64,000 bases of DNA from the NCBI GenBank assembly GCA_027475525.1, contig JAMWFC010000106.1:186001-250000 (forward strand), written 5' to 3'. The translations under genes were made by a program, and so were the position numbers. The first letter of the stretch is position 1. Every line of letters begins with the position of its first letter. This document shows, one piece after another, positions 44,773 through 54,444 of the stretch. This DNA is from Macrolepiota albuminosa. Its lineage: Eukaryota > Basidiomycota > Agaricomycetes > Agaricales > Agaricaceae. The notes under the pieces were generated by a model that was not told the origin of the DNA, ran no database searches, and saw only the letters and a list, made by a program, of their open reading frames with translations.

Positions 44773-46272
44773 CTAGACGGAGGCAAGAAATCGCCTACGG
44801 TTGAGGATGGAGAGGATGAGGAGCAAGCTCGTGTGAGCTTGCCCATGGATAGTCCAGCGGTGTTGATGCTGGAAAGCGAAGCTGTAGAGTACGAACGTAC
44901 TCTGAAGAGGGGGGAGAGCCCCGAGATGAAGGAAATGAAGTGCGAAAAGCAGAGTAAGTCTGAGGACAAGTGGCCTCAGCATGCGGCAAGCACAGAGTGC
45001 CAGCCAACGTCGTCGCGAGTGAAGGTCGAGGACTTGATAACGGATGACGACGACCGAGGACTGATGGAGGATGAGGCGTCCTCCACACATACCAATCGGT
45101 CAATTTGGGATCGACCAGTACCTCATCCCACATTTGAATGGGCGTTTGATCCACGAATGCCTGCTGAGTGGAATGAGCTAGTGGCGTCGATGTATGCGTG
45201 GAATGGACCACGATGGACGGCAAAGGAGGAGTCGTATTGTCAGGCTAGTGACGACAAGATATCGCCGCCGAGTGAGGTGTTTTTTGACGGACTGTCTGTG
45301 ACGTCGCGAAGAAGCAAGAAGGAAGTTCCTGTGCGACTGCACACGCCGGATGACAGTGAGCTGAGGATAACTGCCCTCAGAGAAAAGTATGGCCGCCCAG
45401 CCGTACAAGCAAAGCTGTCCGGGCGTCCACGCAAGGATGTGGACCGGAAGGGCAAAGGTAAAACCAGTGGTTTTACGAAGGAGGACATTCCGGACCTACG
45501 ATTGCAGTGGCAGCAGGAATTTGGGGATATCCTGAACGGAACCAAGGAGGAATTACCTCCTTGGCGTGAGGTCAACCATGAAATCAACCTTATTGATGAG
45601 AATAAGGTGTATAAATATCATTTGCCTCGATGTCCAATGGCGCTGCAGCAGCAGCTCCGAGACAAGACCAATCGGTACCTGAGAGCCCACTGGTGGGAGG
45701 CCCAACCAGCCTCCCAAGCTGCACCGCTGTTGTGCATTCCGAAGAAAGATGGTACATTGAGGACAGCGTTGGATGCACGCCAACGCAATGACAACACCGT
45801 AAAGGACGTGACGCCACTTCCGGATCAGGAAGTGATTCAAGAAGACGTGGCAAGAGCAAAGTTCAGGTCGAAGATTGACCTGACAGATGCATATGAGCAA
45901 GTGAGAATTCGCTTGTCTGATATCCCAAAGACAGTGTTCTCGTCAATCACGGGAACATATGTGAGCAACATTATGCAGATAGGAGATTGCAATGCTCCTG
46001 CGACATTTCAGAGGTTGATGACCTCCATCTTCCGGGATGTTATCGGGAGGTTCGTCCATATCTATTTGGACGACATATTCATATACTCCGATTCAATCGA
46101 AGAACACGAAGAGCATCTTTGTGTCATTTTTGAGCGACTGAGGTCTAACTTGCTATACCTCAAGTGGAAGAAATGCGAACTATATGCCGAGACAGTGGAT
46201 TGCCTCGGACACAAGATTGATAGTCAGGGTATTCACCCTGACCAGGACAAAATTGATCGCATACGTGAATGA
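44773..46272 (+). CDS. Reverse transcriptase fingers/palm (element D)
   Basis: The frame opens after the second TGA (44770-44772, in the context TGA CTA G). It contains the charged linker, then LLCIPKKDGTLRTALDARQR, KIDLTDAYEQVRI, NAPATFQRLM and HIYLDDIFIYSD. It ends at TGA 46270-46272, followed in frame by RVPRNYNDVQQF. Confidence 0.92.
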   Translation, partial: LDGGKKSPTVEDGEDEEQARVSLPMDSPAVLMLESEAVEYERTLKRGESPEMKEMKCEKQSKSEDKWPQHAASTECQPTSSRVKVEDLITDDDDRGLMEDEASSTHTNRSIWDRPVPHPTFEWAFDPRMPAEWNELVASMYAWNGPRWTAKEESYCQASDDKISPPSEVFFDGLSVTSRRSKKEVPVRLHTPDDSELRITALREKYGRPAVQAKLSGRPRKDVDRKGKGKTSGFTKEDIPDLRLQWQQEFGDILNGTKEELPPWREVNHEINLIDENKVYKYHLPRCPMALQQQLRDKTNRYLRAHWWEAQPASQAAPLLCIPKKDGTLRTALDARQRNDNTVKDVTPLPDQEVIQEDVARAKFRSKIDLTDAYEQVRIRLSDIPKTVFSSITGTYVSNIMQIGDCNAPATFQRLMTSIFRDVIGRFVHIYLDDIFIYSDSIEEHEEHLCVIFERLRSNLLYLKWKKCELYAETVDCLGHKIDSQGIHPDQDKIDRIRE

Positions 46273-47352
46273 CGTGTGCCTCGTAATTATAATGATGTGC
46301 AACAATTCGTGGGACTAGTGAATTATATCGGCAATTGTCTGCCTGATATAACATCATATACTGGTCCGTTGATGTCTATTACTCAGAACGGAGCTCCATT
46401 TATATGGAGACCTATACATCAACGCTGTTTTGAGATGATCAAGAGGATCTGCTCAAAGACACCAGTCATTTGTCCCATAGATCCCCGACGTGATGAGCCG
46501 ATTTGGCTCATCTGTGATGCCTCAAAGACCGGAGTAGGTGCAATGTACGGCCAGGGAAGCTCATGGCAGAATTGTCGGCCTGCAGGGTTCATGTCGAGGA
46601 AGTTCACCTCGGCCCAACAGAATTATGCGGTCCATGAGCTTGAAACGCTGGCGATACTTGAGGCGCTCCTTAAGTGGGAAGATAAATTGATGGGATATAA
46701 GATCCACATCATTACAGACCATAAAGCACTTGAGTTCTTCAAGACTCAAGCAACGTTGTCCCCCCGGCAGCGCCGGTGGATTGACTATATGTCTCGCTAC
46801 AACTTTGACATCACATATGTCAAAGGCAAACTGAACAAGGTGGCGGACTGTCTCTCGAGGTACTTCGAGAGCGATAGAGCAGGCGAACACCATGATACGC
46901 ATGAATATGTCGATGCAGATATTCGTATTGATTCTCATGGCAATGATCTGCCGTATCATCGCTACAAAGAGGTGAAGGAGCATGTGGTCGAGCTTCGGGC
47001 TATGCAAGCTACCGAACTGCGACGCAGTCGACGACTGCAAGAGCGGCAAGAGGGCCGCGACATAGAGGCTGAGCAACTAGAGCAGGCTCAGCAAAAAGAG
47101 GCGACAAAGCCACACCAAAGTGAGACTGGGAGCAGTCATGGACCATATACCCACGACATTATGCTCGCTGACGCGTTATCGCCTACAGGAGAGTATCGTA
47201 ACCCTCCTGTCCCTCAGAACGATGAGTACCTCCAGAAGGTGATGAGGGGCTATAGCCACGATGCGTTCTACACAGAAATCCGGCAGAACACAAGCGCCCA
47301 TCCACGCTTCCACATGGATGATAAAGGACTAGTCCAGATAACGAATGTTTGA
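46273..47352 (+). CDS. RT thumb and RNase H (element D)
   Basis: It reads the same as the element C product over nearly its full length. RNase H residues are in WLICDASKTGVGAMY, YAVHELETLAILEAL and ITDHKALEFF. It ends at the TGA 47350-47352 shared with C. Confidence 0.9.
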   Translation, partial: RVPRNYNDVQQFVGLVNYIGNCLPDITSYTGPLMSITQNGAPFIWRPIHQRCFEMIKRICSKTPVICPIDPRRDEPIWLICDASKTGVGAMYGQGSSWQNCRPAGFMSRKFTSAQQNYAVHELETLAILEALLKWEDKLMGYKIHIITDHKALEFFKTQATLSPRQRRWIDYMSRYNFDITYVKGKLNKVADCLSRYFESDRAGEHHDTHEYVDADIRIDSHGNDLPYHRYKEVKEHVVELRAMQATELRRSRRLQERQEGRDIEAEQLEQAQQKEATKPHQSETGSSHGPYTHDIMLADALSPTGEYRNPPVPQNDEYLQKVMRGYSHDAFYTEIRQNTSAHPRFHMDDKGLVQITNV

Positions 47353-48708
47353 GGGCACGACGTGGTGTGCTTACCACGCGACCGAACACTGCTCACTAAG
47401 GTTGTCACTCAAGCTCATGAGGTTGTTGGTCACTTTGGAACCAACAAAACACTAGAGTACCTGAGGCAATGGTACTGGTGGCCTCAGATGCAGAAAGAAG
47501 TGATGCAGTTCTGCCAGACCTGCGAGGCCTGTCAGCGGTCGAAGACCAGCAATAGGAAGCCAGCAGGGAAGTTGCATTCCCTGCCCATCCCGACGAAGCC
47601 GTGGGACTCCATTGGAATGGACTTTGTCGGTCCATTCCCCGAATCCAAAGGGTATAACTACCTTTGGGTGGTCATCTGCCGAATGACTAGTATGGTGCAC
47701 TTGATACCAGTGCACACAACCATTACGGCGTCCGCGTTATCATGGATATACCTAAAGGAGATTGTAAGGCTACATGGCCTTCCAAGCTCGATTGTGAGCG
47801 ATCGAGACACCAAGTTTACATCTCACTGGTGGCGAGAACTTCACAAGCTCCTGGGAGCTAAACTGCTCATGTCTACTTCGTTTCATCTGCAGACGGATGG
47901 ACAGACAGAGCGAGCAAATAGAAGTATTGCCCAGATCTTTTGTACGGTGGTCCGACCAGACCAACGCGACTGGGTGGATAGAATACCGCTAACTGAGTTC
48001 GCGATCAACGCGAGTGTGTCTGAGACCACGAAATATGCGCCGTTCGAGCTCAATGGAGGGTACATGCCATCCATGCTGCGCGAACTAAAAGCAGACGGAG
48101 TCGTGCACAAAGGGGTAAAGGACTTTGCACAGCAAGCATTGGCAAATCTAGCCAATGCACACGACGCTATCATTGCCACGCGTGTCATACAGGCACGACA
48201 TGCAAATGATAGGCGGAGTGAGGAACCAGAACTAATGCCTGGGACGTTAGTGTACCTGTCGACGGAAAACTTGAATCTTCCAAAAGGAAGAGCGAGAAAG
48301 CTGTGTCCAAAATTCATTGCACCATACAGAGTCTTGGTCGCGGAACCAAGCACATCGAACTATGTTCTGGAGCTGCCTGCAGCTCTGCAAGCACGTCGGA
48401 TTGTGCCTAAGTTCCATGTATCACTACTTAGGCGGTATAACGCAAACGATGATGCTATGTTCCCTAATCGGGTGACTCCTGAGCCATATGATTTCGGTGC
48501 CAGTGACGAACAAGAATGGTTCGTCGAGGACATACTGGGCCATCGGTGGCAGGAAGGAACGCACCTCGAATTCGAGGTGCGATGGAGTGCAGGTGATACG
48601 ACATGGGAGTCGTACCATACCTGTGCCAAGTTGGCAGCGTTGGATCGGTACTTAGAACTGCAGGGTGTGAAGCGCCCAAATCAGCTTGCTAAGCGCTCAC
48701 GTGCTTAG
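47353..48708 (+). CDS. Integrase with chromodomain (element D, open over 448 codons)
   Basis: Zinc-binding HHCC, DDE core (MDFVGPF, IVSDRDTKF, QTDGQTERAN) and chromodomain (EDILGHRWQEG … TWESYHTCAKL) are all present in one frame. No duplication interrupts it, so it is the best reference for the integrase of this family. It ends at TAG 48706-48708. Confidence 0.93.
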   Translation, partial: GHDVVCLPRDRTLLTKVVTQAHEVVGHFGTNKTLEYLRQWYWWPQMQKEVMQFCQTCEACQRSKTSNRKPAGKLHSLPIPTKPWDSIGMDFVGPFPESKGYNYLWVVICRMTSMVHLIPVHTTITASALSWIYLKEIVRLHGLPSSIVSDRDTKFTSHWWRELHKLLGAKLLMSTSFHLQTDGQTERANRSIAQIFCTVVRPDQRDWVDRIPLTEFAINASVSETTKYAPFELNGGYMPSMLRELKADGVVHKGVKDFAQQALANLANAHDAIIATRVIQARHANDRRSEEPELMPGTLVYLSTENLNLPKGRARKLCPKFIAPYRVLVAEPSTSNYVLELPAALQARRIVPKFHVSLLRRYNANDDAMFPNRVTPEPYDFGASDEQEWFVEDILGHRWQEGTHLEFEVRWSAGDTTWESYHTCAKLAALDRYLELQGVKRPNQLAKRSRA

Positions 48709-48938
48709 ATTGATGGCAGTGATAAGATGTGGGCCGGATCAATTGGATCTCGGATTAACTGAGTATCTGATCCGGATCGGATCACAGTTGTTCCGGATGG
48801 ATAAGATAGAGATTGATCTATCTGATGAGATAATGCGGATCTTGATGCGGAATTGGTGGTCGGATCAGGTTATGTAACCTGATGATGGGGAATTTAGTGT
48901 GTTTTTTCCCACCGACACGTCTACATTTTTGTGTTACC

Positions 48939-51793
48939 ATGTCGTACCCTTACCAGCGTACGACCAGTGAGCAGCAAGCTCAGAACCCACAGGGTTCTGG
49001 AGGGGGGAGGATCGCCCCCAGCAAAACATTCAGCAGCCTGTAACGACGCCGACTGTGGCGTCGTATCCAGTGTTGTCCCAGTTTGGGCAGAACCCAGCCC
49101 AATTTGGACAACCTCCACAGTTTTATCCGCTGTTCTTCCAGATGCCGTATTTCCCAGGACCTGCTGGTCCTGGACAGCAGATGGGGGGACAGGTTATGTG
49201 GGGAATGCCAATGCCGATGCAGCAGACGCAGACCCAGAGTGCAAGTACACTCCTTTCAGATGAGAAAGCACTAACTGCGCCACAGGTAGCACCCATGGAT
49301 GTGGACGATGACGCGGGGCGTCAACAGCAAGTGAAGAGCAAGGTGGTGCAACCTCGACGACAGCGAGAAAGGCCGCCGCCCCTGCAAGAAACGTATAGAA
49401 GAGACCGGAGGCGATCGCCTCCAAGGAGTACTGGGGCACAAGGAGGCGGGCCTCGGGAATTGGTTGGGCGCAGACGGGATGAGATGGCAGCGAGGACGCA
49501 AAATCAAGGTCAACCCCGACCTCGAACACCGCCTTGACGGGCCTCTCCGTCACCCCGTCGTGCACCATCTCCGCGGTGCTTCTCGTACGCGGAGAAAGGA
49601 AAAGGAAAAGAAATCAGAACGCCGTCAGAGGTGTTGGACCCTCAGGCAGAGGCAGTCTGGAGACGCCTCATATCTGCCGGCCAGCGAGTGCCACCAGAGT
49701 CTGCGTTTTTGGCGGATCCAGTGGCTCAGGTGGTGATTATGGGCCTACTCGATGAGATCGTTATGCTGCAGCAGCGTAATGACAATACGATCAAGACATT
49801 TGCGAACGCTATGAAGAAGCGTCCATCGTCATCGGGAGAGCAACCTGAGGCAAAACGCCTCAGAGCACGTGATGTAGTGCTGGAGGTTGAAGCACGGGAG
49901 TCTGGGGAACTCACTCCGCTTCCGTCCGAGTTACAGGACGAGCTTGTGGAGGAGGACACAAGTTTACGAGGACTGTCCTCGTCAACACATGCGCCCTCCC
50001 AGCAGTCCGGGACAAAGCGGCAGGATGAGGTGGTCCTGTCGGAAGTGGAGTTTGGAGCAGATGTCCCGTGAGGAGCAGATAGGGTGATAATGCGGTTTGG
50101 AGCAGTGGTGCAGTTTGAGGCACCACTGCGAGCATATGCGTCCGCGGTTCCTATAAAGGACACGAGAACGGACGCCGAAGCAGAAGGGCAACTCCTGTCG
50201 TTAGCGGCGCTCGGTCTGGATGAACCGAGCGATGGGAGTGATTACGGGGAGTCATCATACGAGACCCCCTCAGAAGGAGAGACCCCTGCTAAACGCCGAG
50301 TGCATTTAGACAAAAAACGCAAGAGAGAAGGCAGGCTGAAGCATGAGGCTGCCCGGCAGACAAAGGTCGACAAAGACCGGAAGGAGCAGGCCACAGGCCG
50401 TATTCCTGATGGCCTAGGTGTGTTCATCAGCGGGACGTCGGTGGAGCGGTCGAATTAGTTCTACGGTGGGGTGCTCGACCGCCACTTTTATTACTCCTGA
50501 CTCACGAATACGGTATTCATGAGCGATGAAGCCTTGGCCGCGAAAATGCACGAGGAAGAGAAGGGAGAGAGGTATTTTCATACCTCGAAGGAGTTGGATC
50601 GGGTGGTACCGAGGGGATTTCCGATGAATCCCCAGCAGTTGCGAAAGCTCTATGAGCTTTTGCAGAACAAGATCAAGTCAGTGTCGCTGCGCACTGAAGC
50701 TTACTATCTGTTGCGCGAGTTTCAGCGCATCAGTATCAACTATTATACGACACTGAGAGATAGGACAATGGCTCTGGTGTGTACACCAGAGTACGAGCAC
50801 ATTTCACCCCCTCTGGATCTTTCGTCGCGCCACATGAACATTGTGGTTATGCCGACCCCCGACGGGTACCTGCGATGGAAGGACTGAGCCGGGAGACCGT
50901 TTTTCACCCTTACCGGGTTTGATTCCGAAGGTGTACATTTCACCTTCGATCTGGACAAGCTGGCGCAGAATGTACTTTACTGCTGTCGACCAGGAATGAT
51001 GAACTCCATGTACGGCATTGCAGTGGATCGCGCGTATTGCATCTACTGGCGTACTCTTTTGGGCCACGCCCTAACTCGTGGACTTTCTCTCTCGGAAAGA
51101 GTGCGAGGACGCTTTGCAAGGCTGTTGGCCTTGATTATTGCGCATCCTGGACTGTATCGAGAGGTGGTCGCAGATTACGACGCCGCCAATCCTAGCACGC
51201 CATTTGTACCAATGAGCTGGACTGATGTCCAGTTCCAGCCTCCATACTTCGACGCAGCTAATGCCGTCAACATAACCGATGCTGATGTGCTCCGGGCTAT
51301 GATAGCCAACCGTGTACCAGTAGAGTGGGTAGATCACGCCTATACCTTTGGTGTGGTCTATCTCGAAAACCAATTTCTTGCGGCCACTGCCTCCATTGAG
51401 CAGTTCTGCGATGTCGATGATGAACGTCATCGTCGACTGGACATCTATGGATAACCCCCGGCCATCACGCGGTGGGACGACTGGCGACTACCCACGGATG
51501 ACAATATGATTTGTCTCCACGCATTGCTCGCCCGAGAACTATCTCAAGGTCATGAGTACCTTGAAAGTGGCCTATACTATCCTGTTGGGATGAACCCCAA
51601 CCGTCGAGATCTTTGGCAACAGCATTCTCGACACGGGCCATATCCCCCGTCTCCGTCACACCCTTCCGCGTCAGTGCAGGCTCCTACAGCCTCAACATCG
51701 TCGGGTCCCGTCGCCTCATCATCCTTGGTTAACGTCGACACTGAGATGAGGATTGATACAGCTCGCGAGTTGTCGCGTCCGCCGTCTGCGTAA
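48939..51793 (+). pseudogene. ORF X of element D
   Basis: It starts MSYPYQRTTSEQQAQNPQGS at 48939, again followed by a G-rich run after which the long frame is one base off. Stops relative to C are mostly CGA to TGA: near 49535, 50069, 50500 and 50885. There is also one TGG to TAG near 50457 and a TAA near 51452. At 51090-51120 it is open where C has a frameshift, so C and D broke independently. The conserved C-terminal blocks are present (LREFQRISINYYTTLRDRTM; PGLYREVVADYDAANP; DHAYTFGVVYLENQFLA; DDERHRRLDIYG). It ends at TAA near 51791, and the purine tract and LTR follow. Confidence 0.8.
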
Positions 51794-51981
51794 TTATTGT
51801 AGGCGGCTCATCTCCTTTTCAATTTATACTGTCGGTTAACGTCGGCGTTGTATTTTTTTGACAGATGACTAGGACTTTTTGAGCCATGGAGGACCAGAGT
51901 GCCTCCACATTTACCTACGTACTGAATCGGACTAAGTGTCCCTCCTACCTCGAGACTGATTACCAGTCTCAAAGGGGGGCA

Positions 51982-52161
51982 TGTAACATAGTTTATTACA
52001 ATTAAATAATTATATTAATTATTTAATATTACTTTATATACATGCTGGCTGCCTTACATAAGGCAGCCAATTTACTGTAGTACTTGTAGTACTAGAATCG
52101 AAGATCAATCTGGTTCTGTTGGTGTGACCGTAAGGCTACATTTATACTTGACTTTGTTTCA
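51982..52161 (+). repeat. 3' LTR of element D
   Basis: 180 bp, TGTAACATAG … GTTTCA, preceded by the purine tract AAAGGGGGGCA. It differs from the 5' LTR at about four positions, one of them CG to CA. Confidence 0.93.
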
Positions 52162-52166
52162 TACGG

Positions 52167-52632
52167 GCACACCACCCATGCCAGGGTAGTGCGCCGGAGC
52201 AGTACACTGGACCAAAGGATGTGCACCCATGGCCCCTCTTGCCATAGTGGGGGCAAACTGCCCCCATCCTGGCACTGCTTGGGGGCTGACTAGCCCCCCG
52301 TATGGCTGTTGTTGGGATTGGCCCTCTGCGTGATGTGGTGCATAAGCATCTGCTACTGGTTGGTGGGGCTGATAGCCACCCACAGGTGCCTTTTGAGGCA
52401 TGAAGTTGCCCTGCATGAGTTGGTGTGGTGGATAGCCACTGATCACTGGCTGCTGTGGCAGGTAGCCCGCCACTGGTTGTTGCTGCTGCTGTGGGAAGCC
52501 CACAGCCTGTTGCGATTGTCTCTACTGGGGCGCATTTTGGGTCAGTGGGGGAGCAGCCAACGGTAAGACCAATGGCACATACTCAAACTGCTGCTGCTGC
52601 GGCTCACTATGGTCCACGGGCATGTTGTCCAT
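52167..52632 (-). pseudogene. ORF X of element A, N-terminal portion
   Basis: It starts at ATG 52632 with MDNMPVDHSEPQQQQFEYVP. The sequence is Gln/Pro/Gly/Tyr-rich (QQQQPVAGYLPQQPVISGYP). A TAG lies near 52524. The frame runs to the TACGG target site and continues at 29769 with PYPPAWMGAWGTMPQYNALY, which proves that element D split this gene. The N-terminus is low-complexity, as in C and D, although the sequence itself is not conserved. Confidence 0.75.
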
Positions 52633-52736
52633 GGTTAAGGGAAGAAAGGGAAAAAATAAATTTCGCCTTTTAAGACGTGTTTCAGCCACAGCTGCTGACC
52701 AACTCAGCCAAGCTGCGATCAGCACTGCCGATCAAC

Positions 52737-53445
52737 TTAAGCGCTGGCATGCTTACTTAATTGATGTGGGCACTTAACACCCTTCAACTCCAAATAACGG
52801 TCAAGTGCCACCAACTTGGAGCAATGGGAGTGTGGCTCCCATGTTGTGTCCCCAAGGGATCAGCGCACCTCAAACTTGAGTGTATTACGCTCAGTCCACC
52901 GGTGCCCTATGATGCACTCAACAAACCATTTGTCATTGTCTCGAGCCCCAAAATCATAGGGGCCCAGGGTTGCCCTGTTAGGGAATAGCACGTCGTTGGA
53001 TGCGCTATATGGTTGCAACAGCAACACATGAAACTTTGGAATGATGTGTTGTTCCTGTAATGCCAGCGGCAGCTCCAACACATAGTTGGAGGTACTTGGC
53101 TCTGCATCTAGAACACGGTATGGTCCTACCCATTTTGGGCAGAGTTTACTTGCCCGACCTTTTGGGAGTTTCAAATTATGCATTGACAAATAAACCAACG
53201 CTTCTACTGCTATTGGCGGTTCTGCTTGCCTACGGTGATTGGCGTCTTTCACCTGAAAGACTCATGATGTTCTCCAGGGCCTGCCTGGCAAACTTGACAA
53301 CTCCTTGGTGGGCCACCACATCAGCCCGAATTTCGTGCAGCATGGAGGGCAAGTACCCTCCATTGAGCTCAAAGGGTGCATACCCTGTCATCTCTGAGAT
53401 ACTCATGTTAATCATGAACTCAGTGAGTGGACACCAGTCTACCTC
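52737..53445 (-). pseudogene. Integrase C-terminus and chromodomain (element A)
   Basis: The minus strand encodes PLTEFMINMSISEMTGYAPF, ELNGGYLPSMLHEIRADVV, LPKGRASKLCPKWVGPYRVL, and a chromodomain (KWFVECIIGHRWTERNTLKF). It ends at TAA 52737-52739. It aligns throughout with the integrase C-terminus of C/D at moderate identity. Similarity stops abruptly near 53445, inside the integrase, so element A is truncated there. Confidence 0.85.
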
Positions 53446-53468
53446 ACACGCAATAGATTCGCTCACAT

Positions 53469-53726
53469 TCAAACTGTTATCATATCTTGCGACAACTCCG
53501 GGCTCACTCTCCTCCTACTCATAATCACTTGCAGACGTGCCTGCATATCCTTCAATTCACTATGCCTAGCAGCTGTGGTGCCATTCTTCAACTTTGACTT
53601 CAGAATACAAATAACTGGCCAGCAGTTGTCGTATTCCTTCAATTTTGGCCAGTTCTTATCCTTTACCAGCTGTTGCAACAAATGAGGTTCCCTCTGCTGG
53701 TGAGTGACATCCACATACCTCATCAC
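53469..53726 (-). CDS. Unknown protein fragment
   Basis: An 85-codon frame with LVKDKNWPKLKEYDNCWPVI, CILKSKLKNGTTAARHSELK. The 'YDNCWPV … LK' pattern resembles a domain I have seen in agaricomycete proteins of unknown function, but I cannot name it. It is cut by the truncated end of element A. Confidence 0.3.
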   Translation of the reverse strand: MMRYVDVTHQQREPHLLQQLVKDKNWPKLKEYDNCWPVICILKSKLKNGTTAARHSELKDMQARLQVIMSRRRVSPELSQDMITV

Positions 53727-54444
53727 ATATCTTTTTCACCTCCTTCTTGTCCTGTTTCCTATAGCATTTTGTCACATCCAGCCTTTCTTGAGCTAGGACA
53801 TGGACAGCTGTCTGTTAAGGATTGTTATCCAAATTAGTGAACTTGTCTCAGAAGTGACGACTCATTGTCAGCTGCTTGGCGGACCTTTTGGACCAGCCAG
53901 TCTTGGTGAGCTTGGTTACAAGATTGAATCCACCACTGTTAGGCCTGCCTGGTTTGCCATGAGGCCAGGAAATCTTCTTATTGGTCCCCTTTTAAGTGTG
54001 AGGAGTTTTAGGATCTTGGAGAGGCTCGTTTTCTAGGTCATTTTTGTTGTCATGAATCTCTGTCCCTCCTGTGTCTGCCACGTACAAATTGTCTGGCCCA
54101 AACACCATGCACGCCGCAGCGGGTGGAAACATTAGAGGTGGAAGTGCTGTGAATTTGATGCAGAATAAGGGCAGAGCATATAGTCTCAAAATGTGCAGTC
54201 TCATTGCCGCTTGTTGTATAAGACTATGCTTCCCTCATAGCAATTATATATGTTTTCTCCATACTAAGGTGCTTTGACAACATTGTGCAAGCATCCCCAT
54301 CTGGCTTTTGAAAACAAAAAAAGTAGTGTCTTTGTCCTATATTATATAATCTTTACTCGACAATTGCCTTTTTACTTGACAATCACCCTTTTCCAATTCA
54401 CCCATCTATGCACATTATGCAGGTATCACACTTCTCTATGCTAG
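53727..54444. other. Mostly non-coding; weak frames on both strands
   Basis: Short frames exist (for example minus 53992-54204 with FGPDNLYVADTGGTEIH), but no gene structure could be built. Confidence 0.3.

Larger units (their letters stand above)
29770..52161 (+). mobile_element. Ty3 chromovirus element D (full-length, interrupted by element C)
   Basis: LTRs lie at 29770-30026 and 51982-52161. The 5-bp target duplication is TACGG (29765-29769 and 52162-52166). The order is gag, protease, RT, RNase H, integrase with chromodomain, ORF X, purine tract, LTR. Element C is inserted at the gag/protease boundary (33148-33152 / 44303-44307). The two LTRs differ at about 4 of 180 positions. Many CGA codons have become TGA stops, so it is inactive. 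Confidence 0.92.
26750..53445 (-). mobile_element. Ty3 element A (oldest Ty3 layer, 5'-truncated, interrupted by element D)
   Basis: Minus-strand order: integrase C-terminus with chromodomain (53445-52737), ORF X (52632-52167, resuming 29769-27029), purine tract (26986-26993), 3' LTR (26985-26750). Element D sits between 29769 and 52162 with TACGG on both sides. Gag, protease, RT and the 5' LTR are missing. Protein similarity to elements C/D is clear but distant, so it is a separate family of the same chromovirus lineage. Confidence 0.8.
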
